Of a stretch of 64,000 nt of DNA, positions 47,390-57,689 are shown piece by piece (the stretch's first letter is position 1; every line of letters begins with the position of its first letter). A program made the position numbers and the translations under genes. Under the pieces are notes generated by a model. The model did not search any database, had not been told where the DNA came from, and saw only the letters and a program-made list of their open reading frames with translations. Origin of the DNA: Haliotis asinina. Lineage: Eukaryota > Mollusca > Gastropoda > Lepetellida > Haliotidae. The stretch spans positions 20,004,001-20,068,000 of the forward strand of contig NC_090291.1 of the NCBI RefSeq assembly GCF_037392515.1, in the 5' to 3' direction.

Positions 47390-48440
47390 AAATAGCGTGT
47401 ATATATATAGGATTGAGGGGTACAGGCAGTGTGAACTGAATTTGCCATTGTTTGTTTACTTCATAGAAACGTTAGGGAAGGATGTTTGCCAGTTATTTCC
47501 GTTTTTCGCAGCCCAGTCCTATGGTCTTATAACGTTCTCCAACACGAATGTTCACAAGAGGCCACACCCCGACCTTTCATTCCTATTCTTCCCTTATTGG
47601 AATAGCCTGAATGTTCACAAATCACTTCAGTTCTTTATTTTCTGTGTTCACATGACACGACGTTTTGCGTTTCAATTTGGTTGTTTCCATCTGAAAATAT
47701 GGAAAGAGGGCAATTTCTAACATTCTGCCAGGTGTGCTTATTGTGAACTGTTTTGTAAACATGATTCATCTTTTTTGCAATTCGAAGTCCAAGCATCAGT
47801 TATGATTTTAGTATAAACAAATGCAATTGGTGTATTCCTTGGTTTCGTCCACTTGTGCATGGATTTGCCTCAGAAAGAACAAGCTTGTTGGGTAATTTTT
47901 GTGTAGCGTGATAAAAATAGCATGTATTTAATACCAAAAAAAAATTATTCAAACCTTCTTAATAAGTTTCTGAAGAATTTGCGATGATCAGTCCTACGGT
48001 TTAAAGGGGTTCAAAACTGCATGTGCATGAAGGTATCAACTACATACCTTTAAAAAATACGAGCTGTAATATCATCTCTGTTTGTAAATGTCTGTCAGGA
48101 ATTAAGCTAACGTTTGTCATGCCTGGGACAGACAAAAATATGGCCGTGTACGGTATAATATTTTCAACCATCATCTGTTTCTAATTACCTCAAAATAACG
48201 CCTGTGATAGTTTATGCTTAGTGTGTGGGATATTTAACAAACTGTTTCCCTTATCTTTAAAACCTGATGGTATTATTTGTTCGGGATGTTAATCCAGCTC
48301 TCTTATTTCTATCATACATACATGTTTATCTTTTTTTCAAAACTTGCATATTCTATTGATCGTGCCCTTATAACCCTGTACTGGTTATGCAGTATCACTT
48401 TGCCATCTCTCGGTTGACAACACCGCGTTTGTCTGAGGTG
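47390..48440. other. Unannotated stretch
   Basis: AT-rich, with no gene recognised beyond the chance frame noted for the 30-bp repeat. Confidence 0.5.
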
Positions 48441-48444
48441 TTGC

Positions 48445-48545
48445 TTTTATAGTCGTGTAAGACGCAGAAATTCGCTGAGCAGAATTGCCTCCCTTAGGCA
48501 GGCCAGAAACCGGCGATTGTGGATTCGAATCCCGGTACTACAAGA
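48445..48545 (+). repeat. tRNA-like SINE head, unassigned family
   Basis: GTGGATTCGAATCCCGGTAC is a strong B box with a plausible T-stem. The upstream AGACGCAGAAATTCGCTGAG is a poor A box. No following body was recognised. Confidence 0.4.
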
Positions 48546-48998
48546 TTCTTCTTCTGTCTATATTTCTCAATATCATATCCGCCATCGTAGGTTTCGCCAA
48601 AGTGGTGTACATTTGAAATCTGAATAATTTCGAGCTTTCCTCTTATATTCAACAGACAAATTGTTTCATAAGCTGAAGACTGCTAAATAAGCTTTAACTG
48701 AACCCACTCACATCAAACTGTTGACAATATATCCTATCACAATAATCAGTTATTCATAAAACTCTCTATGCAGTCAAAGTCTAGCTCAACCCAAGATGGC
48801 TGTACAGAATACTCGGTTATAACGAAATAGGCGCTTCATGACGAAGACGGACTTTTGAGCAACCGGGTATAACAACTCAGTAATTTTATCGAGATGACTG
48901 ATGTATCGAGCTTTGTTACCATATATCTTACAACACTAACGTTACCAAATCGTTCACAATTTCAACCTTTTTATGTAAATGAAGTGCACATATAAGAC

Positions 48999-49104
48999 AG
49001 ATCTAACACAAATTCCAGATGTACTTAATTCACGTTCCTTTCCACAGTGAGATAGCTCTAACACAAAGTCCAGATGTACTTAAATCACGTTCCTTTCCAC
49101 AGTT
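48999..49104. repeat. 55-bp direct duplication
   Basis: Two adjoining copies of CTAACACAAATTCCAGATGT plus ATTCACGTTCCTTTCCACAG, 55 bp apart and differing at only a few positions. Confidence 0.9.
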
Positions 49105-49109
49105 CAAAA

Positions 49110-50085
49110 CAGACTATATTAGGGCATAAATGGGTTCGTCATAAACGTTGGTATATTGAACTCGCGAATCTCGAAGTTCGACAACGGTCCATATTTATTA
49201 CAAAGTTAACAACCAACTGAAAGGCATATGTTAAAGCTGGACGTTGGTCGAAACAACGCATGTCTTCTACCCTACTATCACCCGTTTATTCCTTTATCCC
49301 TCTATGGTGTGCCTATGATATTTGCTTTTCTTTCCTTCTCGAAATATTGCATGAAGATTCCTATTCTCCACATGTTCCTACTACGCCTTTCACAGAATGT
49401 AAGTGGTGCGCAATCCATGTGTACGCATCAACTAAGAAATTAGCATGTGTTTTCATAATAAGACATACTTGATAGCAAATGAAGTTAAACAGGGGTTTTT
49501 CACATGATATAATCATTTACGTAGTACGATATACTGTTTAATCTAAAAATATACCTACGTGACACCACGTGTTACGGATGACTCTATTTGCACTGACGGG
49601 GGAGTCTGACGCTTGGTCCTTGAGTCCGTGCTGCACGTTTTGAGCCAGTGTTTCGTGCTACTGTTGTTGTCGACTGCGCGGTTATACAAAAGATACTGAA
49701 TTTCCTTTACTGTAACTGATTAGCGACAATAACCTGTAACAGAATGTCCGAACCTGTATATGTTTATTGTGCATTATGTTAAATATTATTTTATTTACAT
49801 TTACTAGATCTTTTCATGACGTATTACTGTATCTGTTTCATAATCCCATACACGTCACAATGTTATTTATTCCAGTTTCAAATATTAATGATGTGTGACA
49901 TACCCAAGTGTCATGTGCTGTTCTTGTATACCGTTTGTGTACGTGACGTATACCTAACATTCCTGTGATGTATGGATGACACAACACACAGTGTGCTGTC
50001 AATAAACTTGTTCATGTTGATCATATTGTGGTCGTTTTAGTAAAACCCTTGGGATTCCGGATAACCATATATCTACAGTTGATTG
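49110..50085. other. Unannotated stretch
   Basis: No gene recognised. Two overlapping 70-codon frames near 49.25 kb have no signature. Confidence 0.45.
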
Positions 50086-50087
50086 CT

Positions 50088-50228
50088 GATTGTTTTACGC
50101 CGCATTCAGTAACATTTCACCTATATGGCGGCAGTCCGCAAATAATCGAATCTGAACAAGACATTCAAGTGATCAACAGCATGAGTATCATCGGCCAGGA
50201 GCCGATGACATATGTCAGCGAGTATTAC
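50088..50228 (-). repeat. Family B dispersed repeat, 3' half
   Basis: TGTTTTACGCCGCATTCAGT, ATATGGCGGCAGTCCGC and CAAGTGATCAACAGCATGAG in antisense order, truncated at GATGACATATGTCAGCGAG. Confidence 0.75.
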
Positions 50229-50589
50229 TAGGGGGAGTGGTATTCATATTGTACATGCAATTCCATAAAATTCCTCATGTGAGCCCTGGGCGCCGTTGTT
50301 CTCAACAGATACAGGATAACGGTGGAGTTCCATGTTCCATAATGAAAAAAGTCCGAGCTTACACATGATTGTTGCTAAAATGGCAGGGCAAGCCCTCAAT
50401 ACTCTCTAAATACGAAGCTTCGTAATCTATAGGGCTTACACGACTAAAAAGCTTGCCACACGCCTGATATGAGTTTAACGGTTGCCTTAACCCTAAGATC
50501 GCTTTGTACAAGGGCACCCTGGATGACAGCGTGTCACTGTGCAGCATCACATGGGAGCGAGCTGCAATATTAGCTCCTCGTTTGTCTTG

Positions 50590-50640
50590 TTGATTATTTA
50601 CCAGCCGGCGTCATATGGATGGGATATTACAGGGTGCGGT
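50590..50640 (+). repeat. Family B tail fragment
   Basis: TGATTATTTACCAGCCGGCG and ATGGGATATTACAGGGTGCG correspond to the last 50 bp of family B in sense orientation. Confidence 0.5.
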
Positions 50641-50810
50641 GTCAAATAACAATATTGCATTGTTGAATTATGAGAGAGCTGACTCTCCTTAGTATTCTTG
50701 AAATTGGTTTGACAAGCATGAAATGTCAAGTCCCTGGGAGCTGGAATCAAAACTGCTTTATACATAAAATGAAAAGAAAACTTCGAAAAATCGAAATAAC
50801 ACTGGATGAG

Positions 50811-50954
50811 TGAGTGAGTATGGTTTTACGACGCTTTTAGCAATGTTCCATCAATATGGCGGTGGGGGACACCAGAAAGGAACTTCACATCCATGTGAAG
50901 GAATCGAACCTGAGTCTTCAGCGTGACGAGCGGACGCTTTAACCATTAGGCTGG
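50811..50954 (-). repeat. Family A SINE with target-site duplication
   Basis: Antisense copy. GAGTATGGTTTTACGACGCT is the tail complement and CGGACGCTTTAACCATTAGG the head complement. The flanks CACTGGATGAG (50800-50810) and CACTGTATGAG (50955-50965) are an 11-bp duplication with one change. Confidence 0.88.
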
Positions 50955-50965
50955 CACTGTATGAG

Positions 50966-51355
50966 ACAGCCATGTCTATACAATATAAAGTGTCTCATAG
51001 TCTTTGAACATTATCATTTATTTTTAACGTGAAGTCCTAAATGAACGAGTCAGGTCCCTATTCATTTAGATTGAAATTTCTGTATCCATGAAAACTACAT
51101 TGAAAACTGAATGAGTGCAACACAACACAACACGGTGGACACCAGACTTCACATATTGTATCCATTCACCCATGGGGAATCGAGCTTGGGTCTTCGGCGT
51201 TGGTTGAAATAACATTAATTGTCTATACTAAACTATAATCTGCCTCAATCTTTGAACAATAATGTTTCACGAAACTGGTCCCTATTCAGTTTAAACTGAG
51301 TTTTTGTCGCAATAAAAATGACATATTTTCAAAGACTGAGGTTGCGTCCAGCAAA
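50966..51355. repeat. Diverged tandem duplication of SINE plus flank
   Basis: Sequence after the SINE at 50811-50954 (TGTCTATACAATATAAAGTG, AGTCTTTGAACATTATCATT, AGGTCCCTATTCATTTAGAT) is repeated after a second SINE piece. The repeat reads TGTCTATACTAAACTATAAT, AATCTTTGAACAATAATG and TGGTCCCTATTCAGTTTAAA (51218-51300). The second SINE piece, at 51125-51205 (antisense, GGTGGACACCAGACTTCACA to GCTTGGGTCTTCGGCGTTGG), is truncated. The unit duplicated is about 250-300 bp. Confidence 0.65.
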
Positions 51356-51359
51356 ACCC

Positions 51360-51945
51360 TTGCACCATAGCACAATGATAAGATGAACAGTGATGGCAGA
51401 CCATGCGCGGGAATGTCACGCACAACTCCGCATATTTAGGCATCCGAGTGCCCATCCAGGGCACGTTCATAGATTTTGTGTTTGACTATTCTAGGAGGTA
51501 AATTGTTTGTAAATTGTCTGAAAATTTTGGTTTATCAAAGAAGATTAATTCCTAACGTAGGTAGAATGCGATATCAATTGAGTATTAAATATTCATTAGG
51601 TCAAAGCTTATCAAGAGAACTTTACAAACACGCCCATTTCATTGCCGTAGTAAAACAGCTATCTATGTTATACGTCTAGACAAATATTGACAAAGTGAAC
51701 GGAGAGATGAACCTGTAGAATTTACTCACCAGAGCTCTCTAGTTCCAAAAGTTCAATAGGTACTGCTATCTTTGGACAGTGTGACTAAAAATGAAATTGA
51801 ATTCTAATTGAAAAACTACAAGCGTTCTCAGTTTGTTAAAACGATCGAAGGAGCGTTTTCAAAATCAATCATCCAAAAGACACATTTCTTACAAACACAT
51901 ACAACTTATATATTTTACGTACGCTTCTGTGACTACGGAAGTCGA
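51360..51945. other. Unannotated stretch
   Basis: AT-rich; nothing recognised. Confidence 0.5.
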
Positions 51946-51949
51946 ATGT

Positions 51950-52093
51950 GAGTTTGCTTATACGTCGCTTTTCACAATTCAGTGCGTTGGAAACATTAAA
52001 TAGGCGTCACACATTATACCCATATGGGGAATAGAACCTGGATTTTCGACATGACGATCGGGCGCTTTAACCATTAGGCTACCCCGCCGCCTC
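51950..52093 (-). repeat. Family A SINE, diverged
   Basis: TATACGTCGCTTTTCACAAT, GCGTCACACATTATACCCAT and AACCATTAGGCTACCCCGCC are in antisense order. Confidence 0.75.
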
Positions 52094-52164
52094 TGGAAAA
52101 GGACTGTGTTCGACTGCTCCAGAAGCAGGATGTCCCAAGACTGACGAGGACATTTGAAATGTGC

Positions 52165-52243
52165 TTCAGAGATTGTATCCATGTCTAGAATTGAAACGGA
52201 TATTTAACGTTTTACGTTTTAACCACTAAGCTACCCCACCGAA
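52165..52243 (-). repeat. Family A SINE head fragment
   Basis: ATTGTATCCATGTCTAG and TTTTAACCACTAAGCTACCC mark only the head region, with a shortened middle. It adjoins the kinase-like pseudogene. Confidence 0.55.
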
Positions 52244-52429
52244 AAAGAAAAGCTACACTGTATCCCTCCAGAGTATTCAGGTAAACGAACAGATGATAAC
52301 AAACCCTAAGGAACGTTAGGCTGTAGGCTTTACCCCTTCTTGTTTCGCGCGCAGCCACCTCAGTAAATCGTCTCCAGGAACTGAGGCCCACGTAGCAATG
52401 TAAGACAGTCGGGTTTAAGTCATAGATCA

Positions 52430-53680
52430 GTGATCGAGACTGCTTTTCCTCACTATATAGTTCGTCATCTGCATGGAGTTTAGTGGGCCTCCTGGAAGGT
52501 ATTTTCCGAGGCTGCTTTTCATCACTAGATAGTTCATCATCTGCATTTAGTGGGCCTCCTGGATGGTATTTTCCGAGACTGCTTTTCATCACTAGATAGT
52601 TCATCATCTGTATCATACTGGGTTGACGGACATGGGGGTACATGGCAGGTAGACATCAGTAAGCACGAAGTAGATTACTCTTCACTGCTTACAGAGGACA
52701 AGCAGGAGCTGTCTGTGTTTGCTTCATACTCCGACTTGGATAACGAACATAAACCCATACAAGAGGTGGCCACTTTGCTTTCACTCCATACATCAATGTT
52801 TGCTCGTGAATTCAAAGAGCCTCGTGCAGTCGGTGTCCTGGGTCTACATTCCTTTTTGGCATGCAAGACATTTTCATCAGAAACTATTCCCATCTAGTTA
52901 TTTTGACATTAAGCCGCCCTGTCGCCAAGTTCTCTCAAGATTAATCTATATCCTACCTTCACCCAACACATATATTTCAAGGTGATCGTTGAAGATCTTG
53001 TCGGCCATGATTGCCAAACCCTCAGTGTTGATCCTGAGACCGATGTCTTCCACCATACATCGTTTCACTGCTGGGACAAGTTTGACAGTGTCATGAAAAG
53101 AAACTCTACACTATAAACATCTGACAAGACACGCCACCATTACGAACCTCGTGATGCCAGGTAGAGGTATCGCGTGTCAGTGATTCTCCCAGAGATTCCT
53201 ACCCCAGGCCCATATCCTGCTTGACCAAAGTCACAGTATTTGACTTTTGGAATGCCACCTGTGTTGTCTTACAGGACATTGTTGGCCTTGAAGAGGACAT
53301 TCAGACAGTGGATCTCTCGCAGTCCCTCTGCAACTTATCCGTCAATCTGAAGAAGACATATGGGAGCCAGTCTGCCTTTCCCGTGCCCCAGGTGCCTCTC
53401 CGGGGTCAGATCGCTCCCAACACACTCCATTAAGATACCAAAGGCAGCCATACACCACCATTACTCACTACCCCAAAGCATGAAAGGACATACCCAGTCC
53501 TTGAGAGGTTCAGGAGTAGTCTAGCTTCGTTTAAGATGGCATCGACCTGGGTTTTACAGTCAAAGATGTCTTTCACCACAATGTTATGTACATCTCCATG
53601 GCCGTCGGTGAGTTTGGACCTAAAGACACGACCGAACGAACCTCTTCCTAGAACAACGGGCAGCACGTGATACTTCAAAT
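52430..53680 (-). pseudogene. Protein-kinase-like pseudogene
   Basis: On the minus strand, 53678-53430 reads as a kinase N-lobe. It has a glycine loop GRGSFGRV (about residues 11-18 of that frame), a lysine in VVKDI matching the ATP-anchoring VAIK lysine, and EARLLL matching helix C. A frameshift near 53440 leads to MECVGSDLTPERHLGHGK, then VAEGLREIHCLNVLFKANNV where HRDLKxxN should be. The catalytic HRD aspartate is missing. KVKYCDFGQAG (about 53255-53225) is a clear DFG loop. In this part there are in-frame stops near 53352, 53291 and 53179, then another frame change near 53085. The last part, to about 52430, encodes an acidic-basic tail with three 75-bp repeats. It is a dead copy; family within the kinases is not determinable. 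A multi-exon origin is possible but no splice sites were seen. Confidence 0.7.
52434..52615. repeat. 75-bp tandem repeat in the kinase-like tail
   Basis: Three units; each contains GACTGCTTTTCATCACTAGATAG-like and GTGGGCCTCCTGG blocks. On the minus strand each codes for about 25 residues resembling DDELSSDEKQ followed by RKIPSRRPTK. One unit is out of frame with the others. Confidence 0.8.
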
Positions 53681-53689
53681 ACTACAACC

Positions 53690-54230
53690 TCAGCTGCACC
53701 GTCCTGGAATCAGTACCCAATGGGTCCATGAGCATTTTGTCCAGCGACAATGAGGCTGCTGTCTTGCCTGGGGTGACTGACAAAACTGCTCAAGGTATTG
53801 GCATCCGTCCATGTCACTGTCCTGCAGTAACATTGCCATCTGTGTCCACTTGGATGGTGTTGTGTGTGCCTCTGCTTCTTGCATGCATGTTGTTGTCTTG
53901 CAAATTGAACGACACTCATAATTATCCACTGAGGCGCAATCAATATCTGACGACCAAGTGCACACTTTGGTTGGACATGCAATCCAAGGACAACGATTGG
54001 TTGCACGACAGCGGGCATCGCATCAATAACGACAGCAAATCCCATCAAATCACCAAGAAGGCTATAACCGCTGGAAAATTAAATTTATATTTGTACGTGA
54101 TCATGATGATTCATGCAAACCCGTAGTATATAGAATCATTCAGCTGAAGCAAATTCAAGCGACCTTCGAGCAACATTCAAGAAAACCTAAGCAACATTTT
54201 ACAAAAGAAAAATTAAGCCACATTATGGCT
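53690..54230. other. Region between kinase pseudogene and Polinton remnant
   Basis: Overlapping frames of 91-132 codons on both strands, none recognisable. It could be the 5' part of the kinase-like gene or the left part of the Polinton. Confidence 0.4.
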
Positions 54231-54337
54231 CGCATGTTCAAAGTTTTCGTGGCGTGTCATCTGACTTTCCTATCGCTGTGCAGCATGTTATTTTATTAAA
54301 TTTAAAAATACTTTGCTGTATTATAAGATGGAGTGCA

Positions 54338-54598
54338 ATGACGGAAAACAAACATGACACCAAGCGGGAGAGACTGGTGGCGTTGGCAGTCGGCCGCAAA
54401 GCTAAACAATACTTTGGCGTGGACTCCTTACTCCCAGCAAAATTCAAAAAGTGGCCACTTGTACAAGTGATGCGAAGCCCGACTCGGTGTCAGAATGATA
54501 CAGTACTGGTAAGGTGCTTGTACGTGTTGGAAGACCTGGAGAATGATCCGTTCATCGACCACACTTTGAGCACCTTCAGCTGCGACATGTTTCATTGA
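54338..54598 (+). CDS. Small ORF in the Polinton remnant, unknown function
   Basis: An 86-codon frame from ATG at 54338 to TGA at 54596. The N-terminus is basic (DTKRERLVALAVGRKAK) and the C-terminal third is acidic and rich in Leu/Asp. It is the longest unbroken frame in the element and lies just upstream of a second small frame, as Polinton accessory genes often do. No family was recognised. It may be a relic. Confidence 0.35.
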   Translation: MTENKHDTKRERLVALAVGRKAKQYFGVDSLLPAKFKKWPLVQVMRSPTRCQNDTVLVRCLYVLEDLENDPFIDHTLSTFSCDMFH

Positions 54599-54602
54599 AA
54601 TG

Positions 54603-55010
54603 CAATGTGGCCGGCTTCTCTGAATCCGGCCATCATCACGAAGAAAACTCGCCGGTTTAAAAAAATATATACCACAGTACACAGAATGATGGAGGAACAA
54701 CAACTACCGATGGAGGAACCTGTCCAAGAACAATAACAACTACCGCCGACGGCAGAAGAAAAGGAACCGATTAAGACCATCACCCAAAAAAGAATCCCCC
54801 GACGATCGCAAAAGGCTAGCTGGAGAAACAGCAGAAAAATACGCGAATGTGCCACGTACACCACAGCAGCGGCAAGCATCACCGCCGTGACCGCATTGCT
54901 GTACAAATTCAATCAGGCAGCACCAGCACCGGCACCAACAACAACACTCGTAGCACTGACAACAGGCACCTCAATAGGAAGTAAATTCTCATATCATATT
55001 ATAATTTTTT
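54603..55010 (+). pseudogene. Second small ORF in the Polinton remnant, interrupted
   Basis: The frame from ATG at 54603 runs through a Glu/Pro/Gln-rich part to a TAA near 54735. It continues in the same frame through a strongly basic segment (TQKRIPRRSQKASWRNSRK) and an Ala/Thr/Pro-rich hydrophobic stretch to about 55010. The basic then hydrophobic order could suit a small virion protein, but that is speculation. Confidence 0.35.
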
Positions 55011-55265
55011 AAATTTTATATATACACCATCCAACCCAGACAGAAAATTCTTTGTCAGCGATGCGTATCACACGGCAGTGGTCAGTAAGCTGGCCATGGG
55101 CTACGCACGATTGAGCAAAATGATCACAAAACATATGCATCCAGCACCCAAACTCGATTTCCGTGTTCGATGTGGGACTGGCAATGGCCACCAAAGCAAG
55201 CTCGTCAAGCAAGGCATCATTCGGGAAAACATATTGAGATAAAAAAAGAATACATACATATAAAG

Positions 55266-55560
55266 ATGGCCAGGCTCGCAATCATGCTCAGCGGGGCATT
55301 AGTTAACCTCATGGCCTTTTCCAGCAGCAATTACCTCTTCTCCAAATTCCTCCCTAAAATCGAAGCGGAATGGAAACGTCAAGGTTTGGCCGCGGAGCTA
55401 CTGCAGGCGGCGCAAGCCGAATTTGAGAAAAAAATATAGAGAATGGATTTCATTAACGCCCAACTCCAACTCCCATACTGTAGGTAAGTACCTGACAGGC
55501 TGGAAAATGGTGGTCGATTCCAATATCGACGCCGATAAACTCAAGTCACTCAACCGGAAT
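55266..55560 (+). pseudogene. Small hydrophobic Polinton protein, broken
   Basis: ATG at 55266 starts a 57-residue frame with a hydrophobic N-terminus (MARLAIMLSGALVNLMAF) followed by an amphipathic, Glu/Ala-rich helix. A TAG at 55437 interrupts. The same frame then resumes with DFINAQ, which in related elements follows the helix directly (from memory of similar small proteins beside Polinton polymerase genes). Function is unknown; membrane association is suggested by the N-terminus. Confidence 0.5.
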
Positions 55561-55589
55561 CGATCGCATCCTCCAACAATGCATCGTTA

Positions 55590-56000
55590 CAAACAATGCA
55601 ACAATCATTGGAGAAATGAGGCTGTGGGTCAACACCGTTTATCTCAACATAGCGAATAACCAATCGCTCAAAGGTGGATCCTGACTGAGAGATAAATGGG
55701 CCATCATTAACCCCGAAACCAAAGGAGATGACGTGAATCATTACTGCACGGTGACAGCGGCCGTAGCTGCTAGGTATGAACCAACTGTGCAAGCGTTCCA
55801 GCTATCCATCGATCGAGGCATCCGGGTTCGACTTCAAGGGTGTAGAACGTCTCGTGTCCATGGCCTAGTGGATGAGATTCGAGACCCATCGAGATTCCAT
55901 CAAGAAAGTCGGCAAAAAACGAAAGACGAAAGGGGCTAAAAAAATATGTGATGAAACACAACCTCTTCAAACAGAATCTCTTCGATAAACGCACATTCAA
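55590..56000 (+). pseudogene. Polinton DNA polymerase B, N-terminal fragment
   Basis: The stretch starting at about 55614 (LWVNTVYLNIAN) and the part with WAIINP and KGDD at about 55700-55730 follow the conserved lead-in found in animal Polinton polymerase proteins ahead of the catalytic domains. A related DFKG-type motif follows near 55830 in another frame. There is a TGA at about 55683 and at least two frame changes. Exonuclease and polymerase motifs are absent, so only the non-catalytic N-terminus remains. Assignment rests on remembered family pattern. Confidence 0.5.
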
Positions 56001-56004
56001 ATAC

Positions 56005-56555
56005 CCCATGACGCATTGAGAAGCAACAAACACATCATCTATGGCATCACTCTCAACAAGACCTCGCGGTCGCCCATTAACACCAAACGATGGATCGCGA
56101 ACGATTCCATCCACACCTATACCTACACCAACCGTCTGCCTATACGCATTGGGAGACCCCCAATAAAGGAATCGAACCTCCACTCAGTATGTCGAGACAG
56201 ACTATTGAATGGACCATAGCGTGCATACATCATGGGGAAGAACAGCCCTCGTGGATACTGTTACTGAAAATGCGCAGCTGCCATCCCGAAACTCGCCAAA
56301 GACACTCGCGTTTTGATTGGCTTCAAAAACAAGTCATCTGGCAAATCTACCTGCCGGCTCCCCGATACATCCTGAGAAGAAAGTTTGACAGTGCCTACCC
56401 AATCGTACCCATCAAGCTGACCTACTGTTTCTCCCACACGACACGGTGAGAAACAAAACGTACAAGTACTCCCTGACGTGGCCAGTAGCTACAAGGAAGC
56501 GGAGCCATTAGCAAGCAAAGATTTGAGTCAAGTCGCTCAGAACCGATCTATAAAC
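56005..56555 (+). other. Polinton remnant, unassigned part
   Basis: Open frames of 67 and 119 codons overlap in different phases with no residue pattern I can assign. It links the polymerase-like and integrase-like parts, so it may be a collapsed middle section. In intact elements many kilobases separate these genes. Confidence 0.4.
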
Positions 56556-56559
56556 GCCG

Positions 56560-57106
56560 TCGCTTGACCTTGCCAACCGAGTTACAAGTTGGTCCTGGAC
56601 GCGAGTTCATGGGAGCCTTTTAGCAGCTGTTAGTGAAGCACGACATCCACGTGTGTCGAGGCGTGGCCGGAGTTCACCGAAGCCAAGCCGTCGTCAAAAG
56701 ATTCAACAGGACTTTTGTTTTGTTCGGACATAAGTATGCCCGAAAGATGGTCAACCCAGAAAAACGATCCATGGAATGGGTGGTGCGCTTAGCATGCGTG
56801 GAGGCGATCAACAATGAAGTCACTTGAATCCATTCGAATAAAATCTGTGAAAACCGAATAGGCTGCACCATCGCGTCGTGGCAAAGAGACAAAAACCACC
56901 GGACCGGGTCGCCATGAGGTATCTGTACCAGCCCGGTGAACTCGAAGGAGGGGATAAACGTCGTGGCACAGATCCGGTATGGTACGTACCACATACCGAG
57001 TAGACATCAAAATTTGTTTTACTTGCAAGACGGACAGGGTAGAGGATTTGTCAGAGAGGAATTACAAATCGTCTCTCACGAGACGGTATTGCCCTCTTCT
57101 TATTAA
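56560..57106 (+). pseudogene. Polinton integrase, C-terminal half, catalytically dead
   Basis: The frame from about 56567 covers the second half of a retroviral-type DDE integrase core. Around 56590-56610 the second catalytic aspartate's position holds a different residue, and a TAG follows at 56621. Near 56690 the catalytic glutamate is replaced by lysine just before the conserved RFNRT. The core continues to a TGA at 56825. The C-terminal DNA-binding part reappears in two other frames (about 56905-56985 and 57010-57103) and ends at TAA 57104. Two stops, two frameshifts and two lost catalytic residues mean no activity. The N-terminal zinc finger and first aspartate were not found. Confidence 0.72.
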
Positions 57107-57109
57107 AGA

Positions 57110-57495
57110 TACGTCTCTGTCTCTTATCATTGACAGAATTGATATATTAAACTTCTGGTAGTTTAACTCGCATCCCCATCTCTTTGGCGTAACCTGTTCT
57201 CTGACTTAGTAAGTCGGGAAACTGTAAGTATTAATAGATGGTAATTTTCATTCTTTGACAACAAATCTAACATGACCACATGAACACACTATGTTCAACA
57301 TCATCTTTCTTTACGTAGAAGGGGCTGGTGTTAGTCTGATTAACAAATGAAGTACAAAGTCTGGTTTGTCTTGACCTGACTGTCCTAATACAACAGAACA
57401 GAAAACGGTGCACAGGCCTGCTCGTGAACTCACTGATCCTTCCCCACCCAGAGAAGTAATTCCAATAGGATTCAGACAGTTGATACCACGATTAC
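57110..57495. other. Unannotated stretch
   Basis: AT-rich; it would be intron if the exon at 57500-57682 is real. Confidence 0.4.
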
Positions 57496-57499
57496 TTAC

Positions 57500-57682
57500 C
57501 TTTACTTTCTGGAACCATTTGTGAACACACCATTCCGGTGCAAAGGAATTTGAGCACAGTAGCTGTAGGATTGTCCGAAGCTCGTCTGCACGCCTTGCCT
57601 GCAAATGCTTATGTAGCGACAATAGCGCGATGTCACAATGGTGACCATAGTGTTTGAAGATGGTCGACTCCACTAGATTCAT
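57500..57682 (-). CDS. Candidate first coding exon, unknown protein
   Basis: On the minus strand ATG at 57682 opens a frame that reaches a consensus splice donor, AAG|GTAAGT, after exactly 61 codons (183 bp). The encoded peptide starts MNLVESTIFKHYGHH and ends with CVHKWFQKVK. It is helix-rich and contains four His/Cys clusters. The frame also stays open beyond the donor. No acceptor or following exon was identified and no family was recognised. Confidence 0.35.
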
Positions 57683-57689
57683 TTCATAA

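Larger units (their letters stand above)
54200..57110 (+). mobile_element. Degraded Polinton/Maverick (adintovirus-like) element
   Basis: All recognisable pieces read on the plus strand in short, repeatedly broken frames: two small ORFs, a small hydrophobic protein, a DNA polymerase B N-terminal portion and the C-terminal half of a retroviral-type integrase. This combination (integrase plus protein-primed polymerase) is diagnostic of Polintons, large self-synthesising elements related to animal dsDNA viruses. At under 3 kb it is far shorter than an intact 15-20 kb element; packaging ATPase, protease and capsid genes were not seen. No terminal inverted repeats were found, so the limits are approximate. 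It is clearly inactive. Confidence 0.72.

Noticed and set aside
47262-47720. 152-codon plus-strand ORF
   Set aside because: It begins in the 30-bp repeat, which keeps it open, and continues through AT-rich sequence with no recognised feature.
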